DNA of 64,000 bases from Streptomyces agglomeratus (GTDB lineage: Bacteria; Actinomycetota; Actinomycetes; Streptomycetales; Streptomycetaceae), in contig NZ_MEHJ01000001.1 in the NCBI RefSeq assembly GCF_001746415.1, positions 4,354,501 to 4,418,500 on the forward strand, read 5' to 3'. The position numbers and the translations under genes were made by a program. This document shows positions 7,761-16,733 of this stretch, one piece after another. The notes beneath the pieces were generated by a model, which was not told where the DNA came from, did no database searches, and worked only from the letters and a program-made list of their open reading frames with translations. Within the stretch, counting starts at the first letter, position 1; each line of letters opens with the position of its first letter.

Positions 7761-8437
7761 CCCGAGTGCTCGTCGTCGAGGATGAGGAATCCTTCAGCGA
7801 CGCCCTGTCCTACATGCTGCGCAAAGAAGGCTTCGAGGTCGCCATCGCGGCCACCGGCCCCGACGGGCTCGACGAGTTCGAGCGCAACGGCGCCGACCTC
7901 GTCCTGCTCGACCTCATGCTCCCCGGCCTGCCCGGCACCGAGGTCTGCCGCCAGCTGCGCAGCCATTCCAATGTTCCGGTCATCATGGTGACCGCCAAGG
8001 ACAGTGAGATCGACAAGGTCGTCGGGCTGGAGATAGGAGCCGACGACTACGTCACGAAGCCCTTCTCCTCGCGGGAACTGGTCGCCCGCATCCGCGCCGT
8101 CCTGCGCCGCCGCGGAGAGCCAGAAGAGGTCACGCCGGCCGCCCTGGAGGCCGGACCGGTCCGGATGGACGTCGACCGCCACGTGGTCACGGTCGGCGGC
8201 GGAAAGGTCGACCTCCCGCTCAAGGAGTTCGACCTCCTGGAGATGCTGCTGCGCAACGCGGGCCGGGTCCTCACCCGTATGCAGCTGATCGACCGCGTGT
8301 GGGGCGCGGACTACGTGGGCGACACGAAGACCCTCGACGTCCACGTGAAGCGCCTGCGCGCCAAGATCGAGCCGGACCCCGGCGCACCGAGGTATCTCGT
8401 CACGGTCCGCGGCCTGGGCTACAAGTTCGAGCCGTAA
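7757..8437 (+). CDS. phoP: Phosphate-regulon response regulator PhoP
   Basis: A 226-residue OmpR/PhoB-family regulator. The receiver domain has the acidic pocket VVEDEES (residues 6-12), the phosphoacceptor Asp52 in LLDLMLPG, and the conserved Thr and Lys in MVTAKD near residue 100. The C-terminal winged helix (about 130-226) includes LLEMLLRNAGRVLTRMQLI and ends VTVRGLGYKFEP. It binds PHO boxes such as the one at 6371-6403. GTG at 7757 overlaps the phoR stop (GTGA), indicating translational coupling. A strong terminator follows. Confidence 0.98.
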   Translation: MTRVLVVEDEESFSDALSYMLRKEGFEVAIAATGPDGLDEFERNGADLVLLDLMLPGLPGTEVCRQLRSHSNVPVIMVTAKDSEIDKVVGLEIGADDYVTKPFSSRELVARIRAVLRRRGEPEEVTPAALEAGPVRMDVDRHVVTVGGGKVDLPLKEFDLLEMLLRNAGRVLTRMQLIDRVWGADYVGDTKTLDVHVKRLRAKIEPDPGAPRYLVTVRGLGYKFEP

Positions 8438-8460
8438 ACCGCGAAGCCGTAAACCGCGAT
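8431..8460. repeat. 15-bp tandem duplication spanning the phoP stop codon
   Basis: GCCGTAAACCGCGAA (8431-8445) is followed directly by GCCGTAAACCGCGAT (8446-8460); 14 of 15 positions match. The first copy contains the last codon and TAA stop of phoP, so the second gives a repeated stop in the same frame. Confidence 0.8.
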
Positions 8461-8470
8461 GCCGCTCAAG

Positions 8471-8518
8471 CGGAAGGGGGCGCCCCGCCGGTACCAACCG
8501 GTGGGGCGCCCCCTTCCG
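8471..8518. terminator. Terminator after phoP, shared with the convergent lipoprotein gene
   Basis: Long hairpin: CGGAAGGGGGCGCCCC at 8471-8486 pairs with its complement ending at 8518, and CCGGT/ACCGG extend the stem with one mismatch. It is about 35 bases after phoP and 43 bases after the stop of the leftward gene. Confidence 0.85.
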
Positions 8519-8560
8519 CGTACTGCGTGCGTACGGGCGTCAGTGCTCAGTGCTCAGCAC

Positions 8561-9244
8561 TCAGTGCTCCGCGCCGTGCTCGTCCGCGTCGTCGGAGGAC
8601 TGCGCGTCGGAGGACTGCGAGACACCCTGGGACGGGCTCGACGAGGCCGTGGAGCCCGCCTCACCGGCGGGCGAGCCCGTCGGGGACGCGGTCGCCGAGC
8701 CGGACGGCGACTGGGCCGGCGCCTTCGGGAGCCGGCTCGGGCCGACGTCCTTGAAGTACTGCGTCGCCGGAACCACGAACGCCCGCAGCTCGACCGTGCC
8801 GGTCTCGCTGAGCTCGAAGCGCACCGGCTGCGCGTCGCCGTCCTTGGCCGCTTCGCGGCCGTCCTCGATCACGGCCGAGGCGTTGCCCTTGCCGCCGAGG
8901 AGCAGCGAGCCGCCGGCCGGCACGGTCAGCGGACCGGAGCCCTTGGCCGGCTTGAGCGTCACCTTGGTGCTGGTGCCGGGCAGCGAGACCGCTTCGAGCG
9001 TCTCGGCCTTCGTGCCGTTGTTGAAGATCATGCCGGTGACGGCCGCCGGACCTTCGGCGTCGATCTCGGGCTGCGTGACGATCGTCGCGTTCTGGATCTT
9101 GATGTCGTCGACGGAGGCTGCGGCGTTGTCCGGCCTGACCCCCAGCGTCTGCGCGTCGTTGCCCGCCCCGCAGGCGGCAAGCGAAGCGATCGAGAACACG
9201 ATGGCGGTTGCGGCAAGGGCACCGCGTCGAAGGCTGCTGCTCAC
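8561..9244 (-). CDS. Secreted lipoprotein, Ser/Ala-rich tail
   Basis: A 227-residue lipoprotein. GTG at 9244 gives a compact signal MSSSLRRGALAATAIVFS followed by the lipobox LAAC near residue 24; GGAG lies 11 bases upstream of the start. The mature part (about residues 30-165) reads as a beta-sandwich: IKIQNATIV, AAVTGMIFNNGTKAETLEAV, LTVPAGGSLLLGG, VRFELSETGTVELRAFVVPA. It is reminiscent of periplasmic copper-chaperone-like or DUF461 lipoproteins, but the His/Met copper motif is not visible. The last 60 residues are a Ser/Pro/Gly/Asp spacer. It lies next to phoP, convergent with it; function unknown. Confidence 0.8.
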   Translation of the reverse strand: MSSSLRRGALAATAIVFSIASLAACGAGNDAQTLGVRPDNAAASVDDIKIQNATIVTQPEIDAEGPAAVTGMIFNNGTKAETLEAVSLPGTSTKVTLKPAKGSGPLTVPAGGSLLLGGKGNASAVIEDGREAAKDGDAQPVRFELSETGTVELRAFVVPATQYFKDVGPSRLPKAPAQSPSGSATASPTGSPAGEAGSTASSSPSQGVSQSSDAQSSDDADEHGAEH

Positions 9245-9523
9245 GGCGGCGGCATCTCCAGTCAGAGGTACGGACGTACGGGCGGGCGGACAGTGGCGGT
9301 GTCGAGCGGCGTAAAGCCGCCCCAATGGTGTGTCAGCGCGCTTAGGTTACCGAGCCGTCGACCGGCCCTCGCACCCGACCCGCCCCACCCGGCCGCCCAT
9401 ACCGGCCACCGGAGACGCGGCGGCGGACACGGCGGCTTGTTTCGCACGGCCTTCACATATCCGGGGAGGGTGACCCGGCGTCCCGAGTGCGGATTATCCG
9501 TAAGGAATGCAGGCGGGCCGGAG

Positions 9524-9551
9524 AATTGATCACCGGGGCCCGTGATCAATT
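9524..9551. other. AT-rich perfect inverted repeat with T-tract in the 606-base divergent region before carD
   Basis: AATTGATCAC (9524-9533) and GTGATCAATT (9542-9551) are perfect 10-base arms around CGGGGCCC, followed by TTT. The region 9245-9850 otherwise holds no credible gene; it separates the leftward lipoprotein from carD. As it lies between divergent promoters a terminator would be odd, so an operator or a small-RNA end is possible. Confidence 0.5.
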
Positions 9552-9850
9552 TTTGTTTCCGGCCGAACGGGTGACCGATGGCCGAACGGAGTACACCAAG
9601 TTCACCGCTTGGAACCCGGCAAAACGGGACGTTCGGCCTCTTCGGAGGGGTCGGTGATGTGTGTAACGTACGCGTTTCTCTCCGCCCGTACAGCCGCTCC
9701 GACCTGCGAATACCCGCTTCCGCAAGCCCCGCGCAGCACGTTCCTGTTGCTGTTGTCAAGCCCCGAGATATGCCCTGACCTGCGGAAACGCCATTCAGAA
9801 GAAGCCGTATCCGTGTTACTCTGGATAGCCACGGAAGGGGTACCTGTCAC

Positions 9851-10333
9851 ATGACGTTCAAGGTTGGCGACACCGTGGTCTATCCCCATCACGGGGCCGC
9901 GCTGATCGAGGCTATCGAAACTCGCCAGATCAAAGGCGTGGACAAGACCTACTTGGTGCTCAAGGTCGCCCAGGGTGACTTGACTGTTCGTGTGCCTGCG
10001 GACAATGCGGAGTTCGTCGGTGTACGCGATGTAGTCGGTCAGGAAGGTCTCGACCGGGTCTTCGAGGTGCTGCGCGCACCGTATGCCGAAGAGCCGACGA
10101 ACTGGTCCCGGCGCTACAAGGCAAATCTCGAGAAGCTCGCCTCCGGCGATGTCATCAAGGTCGCCGAGGTAGTCCGCGACCTGTGGCGTCGTGAGCGCGA
10201 GCGCGGTCTCTCCGCAGGTGAGAAGCGCATGCTCGCCAAGGCACGCCAGATTCTGGTGAGCGAGCTGGCACTCGCGGAGAACACCAATGAAGACAAGGCC
10301 GAGGCTCTGCTCGACGAGGTCCTCGCGTCCTGA
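9851..10333 (+). CDS. carD: CarD-family RNA polymerase-binding transcription factor
   Basis: A 160-residue protein whose first ~60 residues form the RNA-polymerase-interacting domain ([20 protein letters not shown], typical CarD/TRCF-RID) and whose C-terminal helical domain carries the conserved Trp and basic patch that contact the upstream edge of the promoter bubble ([35 protein letters not shown]). CarD stabilises open complexes at housekeeping and rRNA promoters. ATG at 9851 follows GGAAGGGG with a short spacer. AT content and codon use are slightly less GC-extreme than in the neighbours, usual for highly expressed genes. TTACTCT near 9815 could be its -10 box. Confidence 0.95.
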   Translation: MTFKVGDTVVYPHHGAALIEAIETRQIKGVDKTYLVLKVAQGDLTVRVPADNAEFVGVRDVVGQEGLDRVFEVLRAPYAEEPTNWSRRYKANLEKLASGDVIKVAEVVRDLWRRERERGLSAGEKRMLAKARQILVSELALAENTNEDKAEALLDEVLAS

Positions 10334-10372
10334 CTCCGGGTCCAGGGGCTCCTTCCCTGATACCCAGTAATG

Positions 10373-10427
10373 ATGCCGCGGTGCCCGCCGACAAGGTTCC
10401 CAGCCCTTGTTGCGGGCGCTGCGGCAT
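10373..10427 (+). terminator. Extended hairpin after carD
   Basis: Three stacked stems: ATGCCGC/GCGGCAT, GCCCGC/GCGGGC and ACAAGG/CCTTGT, separated by small internal loops, with an eight-base apical loop. It begins 40 bases after the carD stop. The rest of the 342-base gap up to ispD (10428-10675) holds nothing I can recognise. Confidence 0.65.
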
Positions 10428-10675
10428 GTCGCGTTCCCTCCGCGTTTGTCCGCGCGCCTGATCCCCGCCCTCGCATGCCCCGGCGCCGTACTTCCACGCC
10501 CTGATCCCTGGTGCTCCGGTGTGCCGGGCCCGGGCAGCCGCCTCGACCAGTCGTCACGGAAGGGGCCGGTCAAGGCGTCGCGCCCAGCACGTTTGTGGCC
10601 ATACCCACGAAGCCCGCGGACACAAACCTGGCGGACCCAAACCCTTCCCGAAGCACGTCGGCCCCGGAGCTACCG

Positions 10676-11431
10676 ATGACAGACGAATCGCGCCCCACCC
10701 CCACCCCGCGCACCGCCGCCGTGATCCCCGCGGCCGGCCGCGGAGTACGGCTGGGCCCCGGCGCGCCCAAGGCGCTGCGCACGCTGAGCGGCACCCCCAT
10801 GCTGATCCACGCGGTACGGGCCATGGCCAACTCCAGGGCCGTCTCGCTCGTCGTCGTAGTGGCACCCAAGGACGGCGCCGTCGAGGTGAAGAACCTGCTC
10901 AGCGAGCACGCGCTGCCCGAGCGGACGGACTTCCTGGTCGTACCGGGCGGCGAGACCCGCCAGGAGTCGGTGCGGCTCGGTCTGGCAGCCCTCCCGGCCG
11001 ACATCACGGCGGTCCTGGTGCACGACGCGGCCCGCCCGCTCGTACCCGTCGACACCGTCGACGCCGTCATCGAGGCCCTACGGGACGGGGCGCCGGCCGT
11101 GGTGCCCGCCCTGCCGCTCGCCGACACCGTCAAGGAGGTCGAGCCCGGGGAGAAGGGCGCGCCCGAGCCGGTCGTCGCGACGCCCGCGCGGGCCCGCCTG
11201 CGCGCCGTGCAGACACCGCAGGGCTTCGACCGGGCCACGCTCGTGCGCGCGCACGAGACGATCGCGGCGAGCGGGGAGGGCGCGACGGACTGCGCCGGCA
11301 TGGTCGAGCAGCTCGGCGTGCAGGTCGTGGTCGTCCCCGGCCACGAAGAGGCATTCAAGGTGACCCGGCCCCTGGACCTCGTCCTGGCCGAGGCGGTACT
11401 CGCCCGCAGGAGGGCAAACGATGGCTTCTGA
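10676..11431 (+). CDS. ispD: 2-C-methyl-D-erythritol 4-phosphate cytidylyltransferase
   Basis: A 251-residue enzyme of the MEP isoprenoid pathway joining CTP and MEP. The nucleotide-binding motif [20 protein letters not shown] is at residues 14-33, and the IspD signature [18 protein letters not shown] lies near residues 117-134. ATG at 10676 is chosen because GGAG sits eight bases upstream and the preceding open frame has no family resemblance. It overlaps ispF by 11 bases, so the two consecutive-pathway enzymes are translationally coupled. Confidence 0.96.
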   Translation: MTDESRPTPTPRTAAVIPAAGRGVRLGPGAPKALRTLSGTPMLIHAVRAMANSRAVSLVVVVAPKDGAVEVKNLLSEHALPERTDFLVVPGGETRQESVRLGLAALPADITAVLVHDAARPLVPVDTVDAVIEALRDGAPAVVPALPLADTVKEVEPGEKGAPEPVVATPARARLRAVQTPQGFDRATLVRAHETIAASGEGATDCAGMVEQLGVQVVVVPGHEEAFKVTRPLDLVLAEAVLARRRANDGF

Positions 11432-11924
11432 GACCCCGTCCCTCCCCGCGCTGCCGCTGGTCGGCATCGGGACCGACATCCACGCCTTCGAGGAAGGCCG
11501 CGAGCTGTGGTGCGGGGGCCTGCTCTGGGAGGGCGAGGGCCCCGGACTGGCCGGCCACTCGGACGCGGACGTCGTCGCGCACGCCGCCTGCAACGCGCTG
11601 TTCTCCGCCGCCGGGCTCGGTGACCTCGGCGCGCACTTCGGCACGGGCCGGCCCGAGTGGTCCGGTGCGTCGGGCATCACGCTGCTGACAGAGGCGGCGC
11701 GGATCGTACGGGCCGAAGGTTTCGCCATCGGCAATGTCGCCGTGCAGGTCGTCGGCGTACGGCCGAAGATCGGCAAGCGGCGCGAAGAGGCGCAGAAGGT
11801 GCTGTCGGAGGCGGTCGGTGCGCCGGTCGCCCTGTCGGCCGCGACGTCGGACGGCCTCGGGTTCACGGGCCGGGGCGAGGGTCTGGCCGCGATCGCCACG
11901 GCGCTGGTGGTCCGTACGGGCTGA
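11421..11924 (+). CDS. ispF: 2-C-methyl-D-erythritol 2,4-cyclodiphosphate synthase
   Basis: A 167-residue enzyme, the usual length, forming MEcPP from CDP-MEP-2-phosphate. The metal ligands are in [12 protein letters not shown] (Asp and His near residues 16-18) and the family signature [19 protein letters not shown] follows near residues 42-60. The conserved end [19 protein letters not shown] matches the family. It has an AGGAGG ribosome site inside the end of ispD and starts 11 bases before the ispD stop. Confidence 0.97.
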   Translation: MASETPSLPALPLVGIGTDIHAFEEGRELWCGGLLWEGEGPGLAGHSDADVVAHAACNALFSAAGLGDLGAHFGTGRPEWSGASGITLLTEAARIVRAEGFAIGNVAVQVVGVRPKIGKRREEAQKVLSEAVGAPVALSAATSDGLGFTGRGEGLAAIATALVVRTG

Positions 11925-11974
11925 GCGGCAGACGCCTGCGCGGGCTTGCTCCCCACCCCGCCCCTTCCCGAACT

Positions 11975-12019
11975 GGGGGCTAGCCCCCGCCGGGGGCAAG
12001 CCCCCCGGCCCCCCGGACC
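11975..12019. repeat. G/C-tract intergenic repeat with nested palindromes
   Basis: GGGGGCTAGCCCCC (11975-11988) overlaps GCCCCCGCCGGGGGC (11983-11997), followed by further C and G runs. Strings of this kind (a Pro/Ser-codon-like lead-in CCCCACCCCGCCCCTTCCC before a GGGGGC hairpin) recur between genes in many Streptomyces. It can act as the ispF terminator. Confidence 0.6.
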
Positions 12020-12107
12020 CCGGACGGGCCGGATGTCCTGCCGCACCCCTCGGCAGGACACTCCCTCCCAGAACCGCAAGGGTCGCAAGGCACTGTCGTC
12101 CGCCCAC

Positions 12108-12113
12108 TACCCT
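12108..12113 (+). promoter_or_regulatory. -10 hexamer of a probable leaderless cysS transcript
   Basis: TACCCT ends six bases before the preferred GTG at 12120 with no ribosome site; a second GTG lies at 12117. Confidence 0.5.
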
Positions 12114-12119
12114 GGTGTG

Positions 12120-13523
12120 GTGACTATTCGGCTGTACGACACCAGCGCCCGGCAGATTCGCGACTTCTCCCCGCTCACACCGGGCTGCGTCTCGATCTAC
12201 CTCTGTGGCGCTACCGTGCAGGCCGCCCCGCACATCGGCCACATCAGGTCGGGCCTCAACTTCGACATCATGCGCCGCTGGTTTAGCTACCGGGGCTACG
12301 ACGTGACGTTCGTCCGCAACGTCACGGACATCGACGACAAGATCATCAACAAGTCGGCCGAGCAGGGCCGCCCCTGGTGGTCCATCGGGTACGAGAACGA
12401 GCGCGCCTTCAACGACGGCTACGACGCCCTCGGCTGCCTCCCGCCCACCTACGAGCCCCGCGCCACCGGCCACGTCACCGAGATGGTCGAGATGATGCGC
12501 GGCCTCATCGAGCGCGGGCACGCGTACGCGGCCGACGGGAACGTCTACTTCGACGTGCGGTCCTTCCCCGGCTACCTGGAGCTCTCCAACCAGGAGCTGG
12601 ACAACCTCCTTCAGCCGTCCGGCGACGGCGAGACCGGCAAGCGCGACCCGCGCGACTTCGCCATGTGGAAGGCCGCGAAGCCCGGCGAGCCGAGCTGGGA
12701 GACCCCGTGGGGACGCGGGCGCCCCGGCTGGCACCTGGAGTGCTCCGCGATGGCCCACAAGTACCTGGGCACCGCCTTCGACATCCACGGCGGCGGCATC
12801 GACCTGATCTTCCCGCACCACGAGAACGAGATCGCCCAGGCCAAGGCGTTCGGCGACGACTTCGCCACGTACTGGGTGCACAACCACTGGGTCACCATGG
12901 CCGGCGAGAAGATGTCGAAGTCACTGGGCAACTCGGTGCTCGTGTCCGAGATGGTCAAGGCGTGGCGCCCCATCGTGCTGCGCTACTACCTCGGTACGCC
13001 CCATTACCGCTCCACCATCGAATACAGCGAGGAAGCCCTGCGCGAGGCCGAGTCCGCCTTCGCGCGCATCGAGGGCTTCGTCCAGCGGGTGATGGAGAAG
13101 GCGGGCGGCGTCGTCGAGCCCGCCACCGAGGTCCCGCCCGCGTTCGCCGAGGCGATGGACGACGACCTGGGCGTCCCGCAGGCGCTCGCGATCGTCCACA
13201 CCACCGTGCGCCAGGGCAACTCGGCGCTGGCCGCCGACGACAAGGACGAGGCCGTCGCACGGCTCGCGGAGGTACGGGCGATGCTCGGCGTCCTCGGCCT
13301 CGACCCGCTCGCCGAGCCGTGGTCGGGCGGCGGCACGGAGCGCGGCGAAGACCTCCACGGGGTCGTCGACACGCTCGTACGCCTCGTACTCGACCAGCGG
13401 CAGTCGGCCCGCGACCGCAAGGACTGGGCCGCGGCCGACGCGATCCGCGACCAGCTCCAGCAGTCCGGACTCGTCATCGAGGACAGCCCGTCGGGCCCGC
13501 GATGGACCCTCGGGTCCCGCTGA
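12120..13523 (+). CDS. cysS: Cysteinyl-tRNA synthetase
   Basis: A 467-residue class I aminoacyl-tRNA synthetase charging tRNA-Cys. The first zinc ligand and HIGH motif are in [19 protein letters not shown] (residues 28-46); further zinc ligands are in [10 protein letters not shown] and [10 protein letters not shown]; the KMSKS loop is [10 protein letters not shown] near residue 263. The C-terminal anticodon-binding helical domain ends [15 protein letters not shown]. The frame stays open upstream, but family alignment and a -10 box place the start at one of two adjacent GTG codons. It is followed directly by rlmB. Confidence 0.97.
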   Translation: MTIRLYDTSARQIRDFSPLTPGCVSIYLCGATVQAAPHIGHIRSGLNFDIMRRWFSYRGYDVTFVRNVTDIDDKIINKSAEQGRPWWSIGYENERAFNDGYDALGCLPPTYEPRATGHVTEMVEMMRGLIERGHAYAADGNVYFDVRSFPGYLELSNQELDNLLQPSGDGETGKRDPRDFAMWKAAKPGEPSWETPWGRGRPGWHLECSAMAHKYLGTAFDIHGGGIDLIFPHHENEIAQAKAFGDDFATYWVHNHWVTMAGEKMSKSLGNSVLVSEMVKAWRPIVLRYYLGTPHYRSTIEYSEEALREAESAFARIEGFVQRVMEKAGGVVEPATEVPPAFAEAMDDDLGVPQALAIVHTTVRQGNSALAADDKDEAVARLAEVRAMLGVLGLDPLAEPWSGGGTERGEDLHGVVDTLVRLVLDQRQSARDRKDWAAADAIRDQLQQSGLVIEDSPSGPRWTLGSR

Positions 13524-13614
13524 CCGGCACGCGCGATGTGCCGCCCGGCGTCCCGGGCGGCACACTTTCACTTATACGTACGCACGTCTGAAGCAACGGA
13601 ACAGGTAACAGGTC

Positions 13615-14571
13615 ATGGCCGGGAACAGCCAGCGCAGGAACCGCCGCACGTCCAACAAGAAGGGCGCTACGGTCGGCAGCGGTGGCCAGCGGCGCAAGGG
13701 CCTCGAAGGCAGGGGCCCGACGCCGCCCGCCGAGGCCCGCAAGAAGCACAAGAAGAACCGCATCGCCACAGCCAAGGCCAAGCAGGCCGCGGTCCGCCGC
13801 CCTGCCCCCCGTCGCGGCGGCGCCAAGGGCACGTCCGAGATGGTCGTCGGCCGCAACCCCGTCTTCGAGGCGCTGCGCGACGGCGTACCGGCGACCACCC
13901 TGTACGTCCAGCAGTACATCGACAACGACGAGCGGGTGCGCGAGGCGCTCCAGCTCGCGGGCGAGCGCGGCAACATCAACCTGATGGAGGCCCCGCGTCC
14001 GGAGCTCGACCGGATGACGAACGGCCTGAACCACCAGGGCCTCGTCCTCCAGGTCCCGCCGTACGAGTACGCGCACCCGGACGACCTCACGGCGGCGGCG
14101 TACGACAAGCACGAGGACCCGCTGATCGTCGCCCTCGACGGCGTGACCGACCCGCGCAACCTCGGCGCCATCGTCCGCTCGGTCTCCGCGTTCGGCGGCC
14201 ACGGCGTGGTCGTTCCGGAGCGCCGCGCGGCGGGCATGACGGCCGGCGCGTGGAAGTCGTCCGCCGGTACGGCGGCCCGTACCCCCGTCTCGCGCGTCAC
14301 CAACCTGACGCGCGCCCTGGAGGGCTACCAGAAGGCCGGGATCACGGTCGTCGGCCTCGCGGCGGACGGCGAGCACACGGTCCAGGACCTGGAGCAGCTC
14401 GGCGGCCCGGTCGTCATCGTCATCGGCAGCGAGGGCAAGGGCCTCGGCCGCCTCGTCGGCGAGACCTGCGACTACCTGGTCCGCATCCCGATGCCGGGCG
14501 GCGCGGAGTCGCTGAACGCCGGTGTGGCGGCGGGCATCGTGCTCTGGGAAGCGGCGCAGCGCCGGCGCTGA
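13615..14571 (+). CDS. rlmB: 23S rRNA (guanosine-2'-O-)-methyltransferase, TrmH/SpoU family
   Basis: A 318-residue SPOUT methyltransferase. The first ~75 residues are a very basic, disordered, Arg/Lys-rich extension ([20 protein letters not shown]) typical of actinobacterial members. The substrate-binding domain starts at [12 protein letters not shown], and the knotted catalytic domain carries motif 1 [16 protein letters not shown], motif 2 [14 protein letters not shown] and motif 3 [19 protein letters not shown]. It lies 91 bases after cysS, the usual neighbour, so the two probably form an operon. Confidence 0.93.
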   Translation: MAGNSQRRNRRTSNKKGATVGSGGQRRKGLEGRGPTPPAEARKKHKKNRIATAKAKQAAVRRPAPRRGGAKGTSEMVVGRNPVFEALRDGVPATTLYVQQYIDNDERVREALQLAGERGNINLMEAPRPELDRMTNGLNHQGLVLQVPPYEYAHPDDLTAAAYDKHEDPLIVALDGVTDPRNLGAIVRSVSAFGGHGVVVPERRAAGMTAGAWKSSAGTAARTPVSRVTNLTRALEGYQKAGITVVGLAADGEHTVQDLEQLGGPVVIVIGSEGKGLGRLVGETCDYLVRIPMPGGAESLNAGVAAGIVLWEAAQRRR

Positions 14572-14713
14572 CGCCACCGACCGCAGCCGGCGCGGCGGCG
14601 CGTCGGCACGGGCGGGAAGTGTGGTCGGTTATGTCCCGGTAAGGGTGTCTTGACGGGTCTCGGACAGATCGAGGGCGTCAAGGCAGTGTCCTAACGACAC
14701 GTCACTCGGTTAG

Positions 14714-16417
14714 ATGAGTGTGGACACCAGAACACCCGGGTTCGACGATCAGCCCGCCCTGAGCATGGTCAAGGTGCCCTGCGACCCAGCGCAGGTCATC
14801 GTCAACCACGCCAGCTTCCGCGTGCAGCTCGCCCCGGCCCAGAGCCGGCGGCCCGTCCCGCCGTACGCGGGGGCGGGCGGTGTGGGCAGTGGCCTGGGGG
14901 ACACCCCGCGCATTCCGGCGATGGCCGGTGCGACCTCAGGCCGACGGCGGTCGCCTGTGGTCTGGAGCGGGAAGTCCGAGCCGGGCGACCCCGGCGCGAC
15001 CGGACTCCTCCAGGCCGTACGTAACTCCTCCGCCGGCGAGCGCCTCGACAGCGGCGCCACGCAGGTCATCCCCCGGCTCTCCCCGGGCGAGACCGCGGAG
15101 GACACAGCGGCCATCCCCACCATCATCGGGCCGCGCGGCTCTGAGCCGCCCATGACGCGGATGCTGCCCAGAACGAAGCAGGCCGTCGGCGCGTACGACG
15201 CGCCCGAACGGGACGGCGACGACGCCTACACCCGCCAGTTCGACGACGACGCCTACGACGAGGACGAGTACGCCGAGGACGGCGAGCGCGCCCGCCGCGC
15301 CGACGCGGTCCGGCACGCCTACTACCCCGGGCGGCGGATGAACCTCGGCGTGGTGCTGCTGCCGCTCCGCGTGTTCCTCGGCTTCATCTCCATCTACGCC
15401 GGCATGGGCAAGCTCTGCGACCCCGTGTACTTCGACGGCGGCGAACGCGGCTCCATGGTCAAGTGGCTCACCTCGCTGCACCCCTGGACCGTCGCCGAGC
15501 CGCTGCGCGACTTCGCCCTGAGCCACCCGGTGGGCGCCGGCCTCACCGTGGCGTTCCTCCAGGTCGTCGTCGGCGTGCTCACGGTGCTCGGACTGTGGCA
15601 GCGCGTCGCCGCCTGCTTCGGGACGCTGCTCTCCGCCGCGCTGATCATGACGGTGAGCTGGAAGACCGTACCGGCGTACGACGCGCCCGACATCATCTAC
15701 CTGGCCGCCTGGTCGCCGCTGATCATCGCGGGCGCGCCGGTCTACTCGATCGACGCGCGGCTCGCCGGTGAGGCGTGGCGCAAGCTCGGTCCCCGTTCCG
15801 AGCTGTGGGAGCTGCGGCGGCGCGTCCTGCGGCGCGGCACCGTCGTCGCCTCCCTGGTGGTCGGACTCACACTGCTCATCGGCTCGATGCTGGGCGGGGC
15901 CGTACGTTCCTCCGACATGGTCACCGTGCCGGGCCCGAACGACGACCCGACCAACCACCTTCCCGGGGCCCCGCTGCCCCAGGAGACCGGCAGCAGCACG
16001 GGCCGCGCCTCGCAGAGCCCGTCCAGCCGCAACCCGTCGCCGTCCGCGAGCAGTTCCGCCGGGCCCTCCGCCACGGCGACGACGCCCGGCACGGTCCGCG
16101 AGACCGCCACGGTCGGCCCGGACGCCCAGCGGCCGAGCCAGACGCAGGGGGCCACGGCGGGTCAGGCACCGCCGCCCCAGCAGCAGCCCGCACCTCCGCA
16201 GGCGCCCACCACGAGCGCGGGACCGACGTCCAGCGGCGGTGCCGGCAGCGGCGGGACCACGGGCGGCACCACCACCACCGGCGGCGGCACGACGGGCGGC
16301 GGCACGACCGGCGGCACGACCGGCGGCACGACGGGCGGAAGCGCCACCGGCGGCACCGGCGGCAACGGCGGGAGCGGCGGCAACGGCGGCCGTGTGATCG
16401 GTGGCCTGCTCGGCTAG
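14714..16417 (+). CDS. DoxX-family membrane protein with long Gly/Thr-rich tail
   Basis: A 567-residue protein in three parts: a cytoplasmic Pro/Asp-rich N-terminus of about 205 residues, a DoxX four-helix membrane core (about residues 210-350; VVLLPLRVFLGFISIYAGMG, LTVAFLQVVVGVLTVLGLW, IIYLAAWSPLIIAGAPVY) plus a fifth hydrophobic segment near 385, and a C-terminal tail of about 170 residues made of Ser/Pro/Gln then GGTTGGT-type repeats. DoxX proteins are quinone-associated or stress-linked membrane subunits; the role here is unknown. The tail DNA is a simple GGC-ACC-ACC type repeat and may vary in length between strains. It is monocistronic, ending in a terminator. Confidence 0.85.
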   Translation: MSVDTRTPGFDDQPALSMVKVPCDPAQVIVNHASFRVQLAPAQSRRPVPPYAGAGGVGSGLGDTPRIPAMAGATSGRRRSPVVWSGKSEPGDPGATGLLQAVRNSSAGERLDSGATQVIPRLSPGETAEDTAAIPTIIGPRGSEPPMTRMLPRTKQAVGAYDAPERDGDDAYTRQFDDDAYDEDEYAEDGERARRADAVRHAYYPGRRMNLGVVLLPLRVFLGFISIYAGMGKLCDPVYFDGGERGSMVKWLTSLHPWTVAEPLRDFALSHPVGAGLTVAFLQVVVGVLTVLGLWQRVAACFGTLLSAALIMTVSWKTVPAYDAPDIIYLAAWSPLIIAGAPVYSIDARLAGEAWRKLGPRSELWELRRRVLRRGTVVASLVVGLTLLIGSMLGGAVRSSDMVTVPGPNDDPTNHLPGAPLPQETGSSTGRASQSPSSRNPSPSASSSAGPSATATTPGTVRETATVGPDAQRPSQTQGATAGQAPPPQQQPAPPQAPTTSAGPTSSGGAGSGGTTGGTTTTGGGTTGGGTTGGTTGGTTGGSATGGTGGNGGSGGNGGRVIGGLLG

Positions 16418-16483
16418 CCCGGCCACACGCGACTGCCGAAGGCACGCCACGAGTACGGCGAGAGTACGGCGAAGGCAGGACGA

Positions 16484-16516
16484 AGGGCCCGGCGCACGGG
16501 ATGCGCGCCGGGCCCT
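16484..16516 (+). terminator. Terminator after the DoxX gene
   Basis: AGGGCCCGGCGC (16484-16495) pairs perfectly with 16505-16516 over a nine-base loop. The remaining 217 bases before the stop of the leftward gene at 16734 hold nothing recognisable. Confidence 0.8.
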
Positions 16517-16733
16517 CCGCCGTGCACCAGAGCCCTTCTCGCGGCGTACGGGCACCGCTCGCGGCGGGTACCGCACGAGAACTCGCCGTGGCGCTGCTCG
16601 CGGCGTACAGGGGCCCTTCGGGGCGTACGGCGAACAGCGGGCCGGGGCCGGCGGCCGGGCGCAAAGGGCCGGCTCGGCAGGCCGGCTCAGCGAGCCGTGG
16701 GCCGATGGCCGGTCACCCACCACCGCTGCGGGC

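Noticed and set aside
9609..9854. Short plus-strand frame just before carD
   Set aside because: Contains the carD promoter region and no Streptomyces codon bias.
16162..16383. CRISPR-like regular repeats
   Set aside because: It is the simple codon repeat of the Gly/Thr-rich tail with no spacers.
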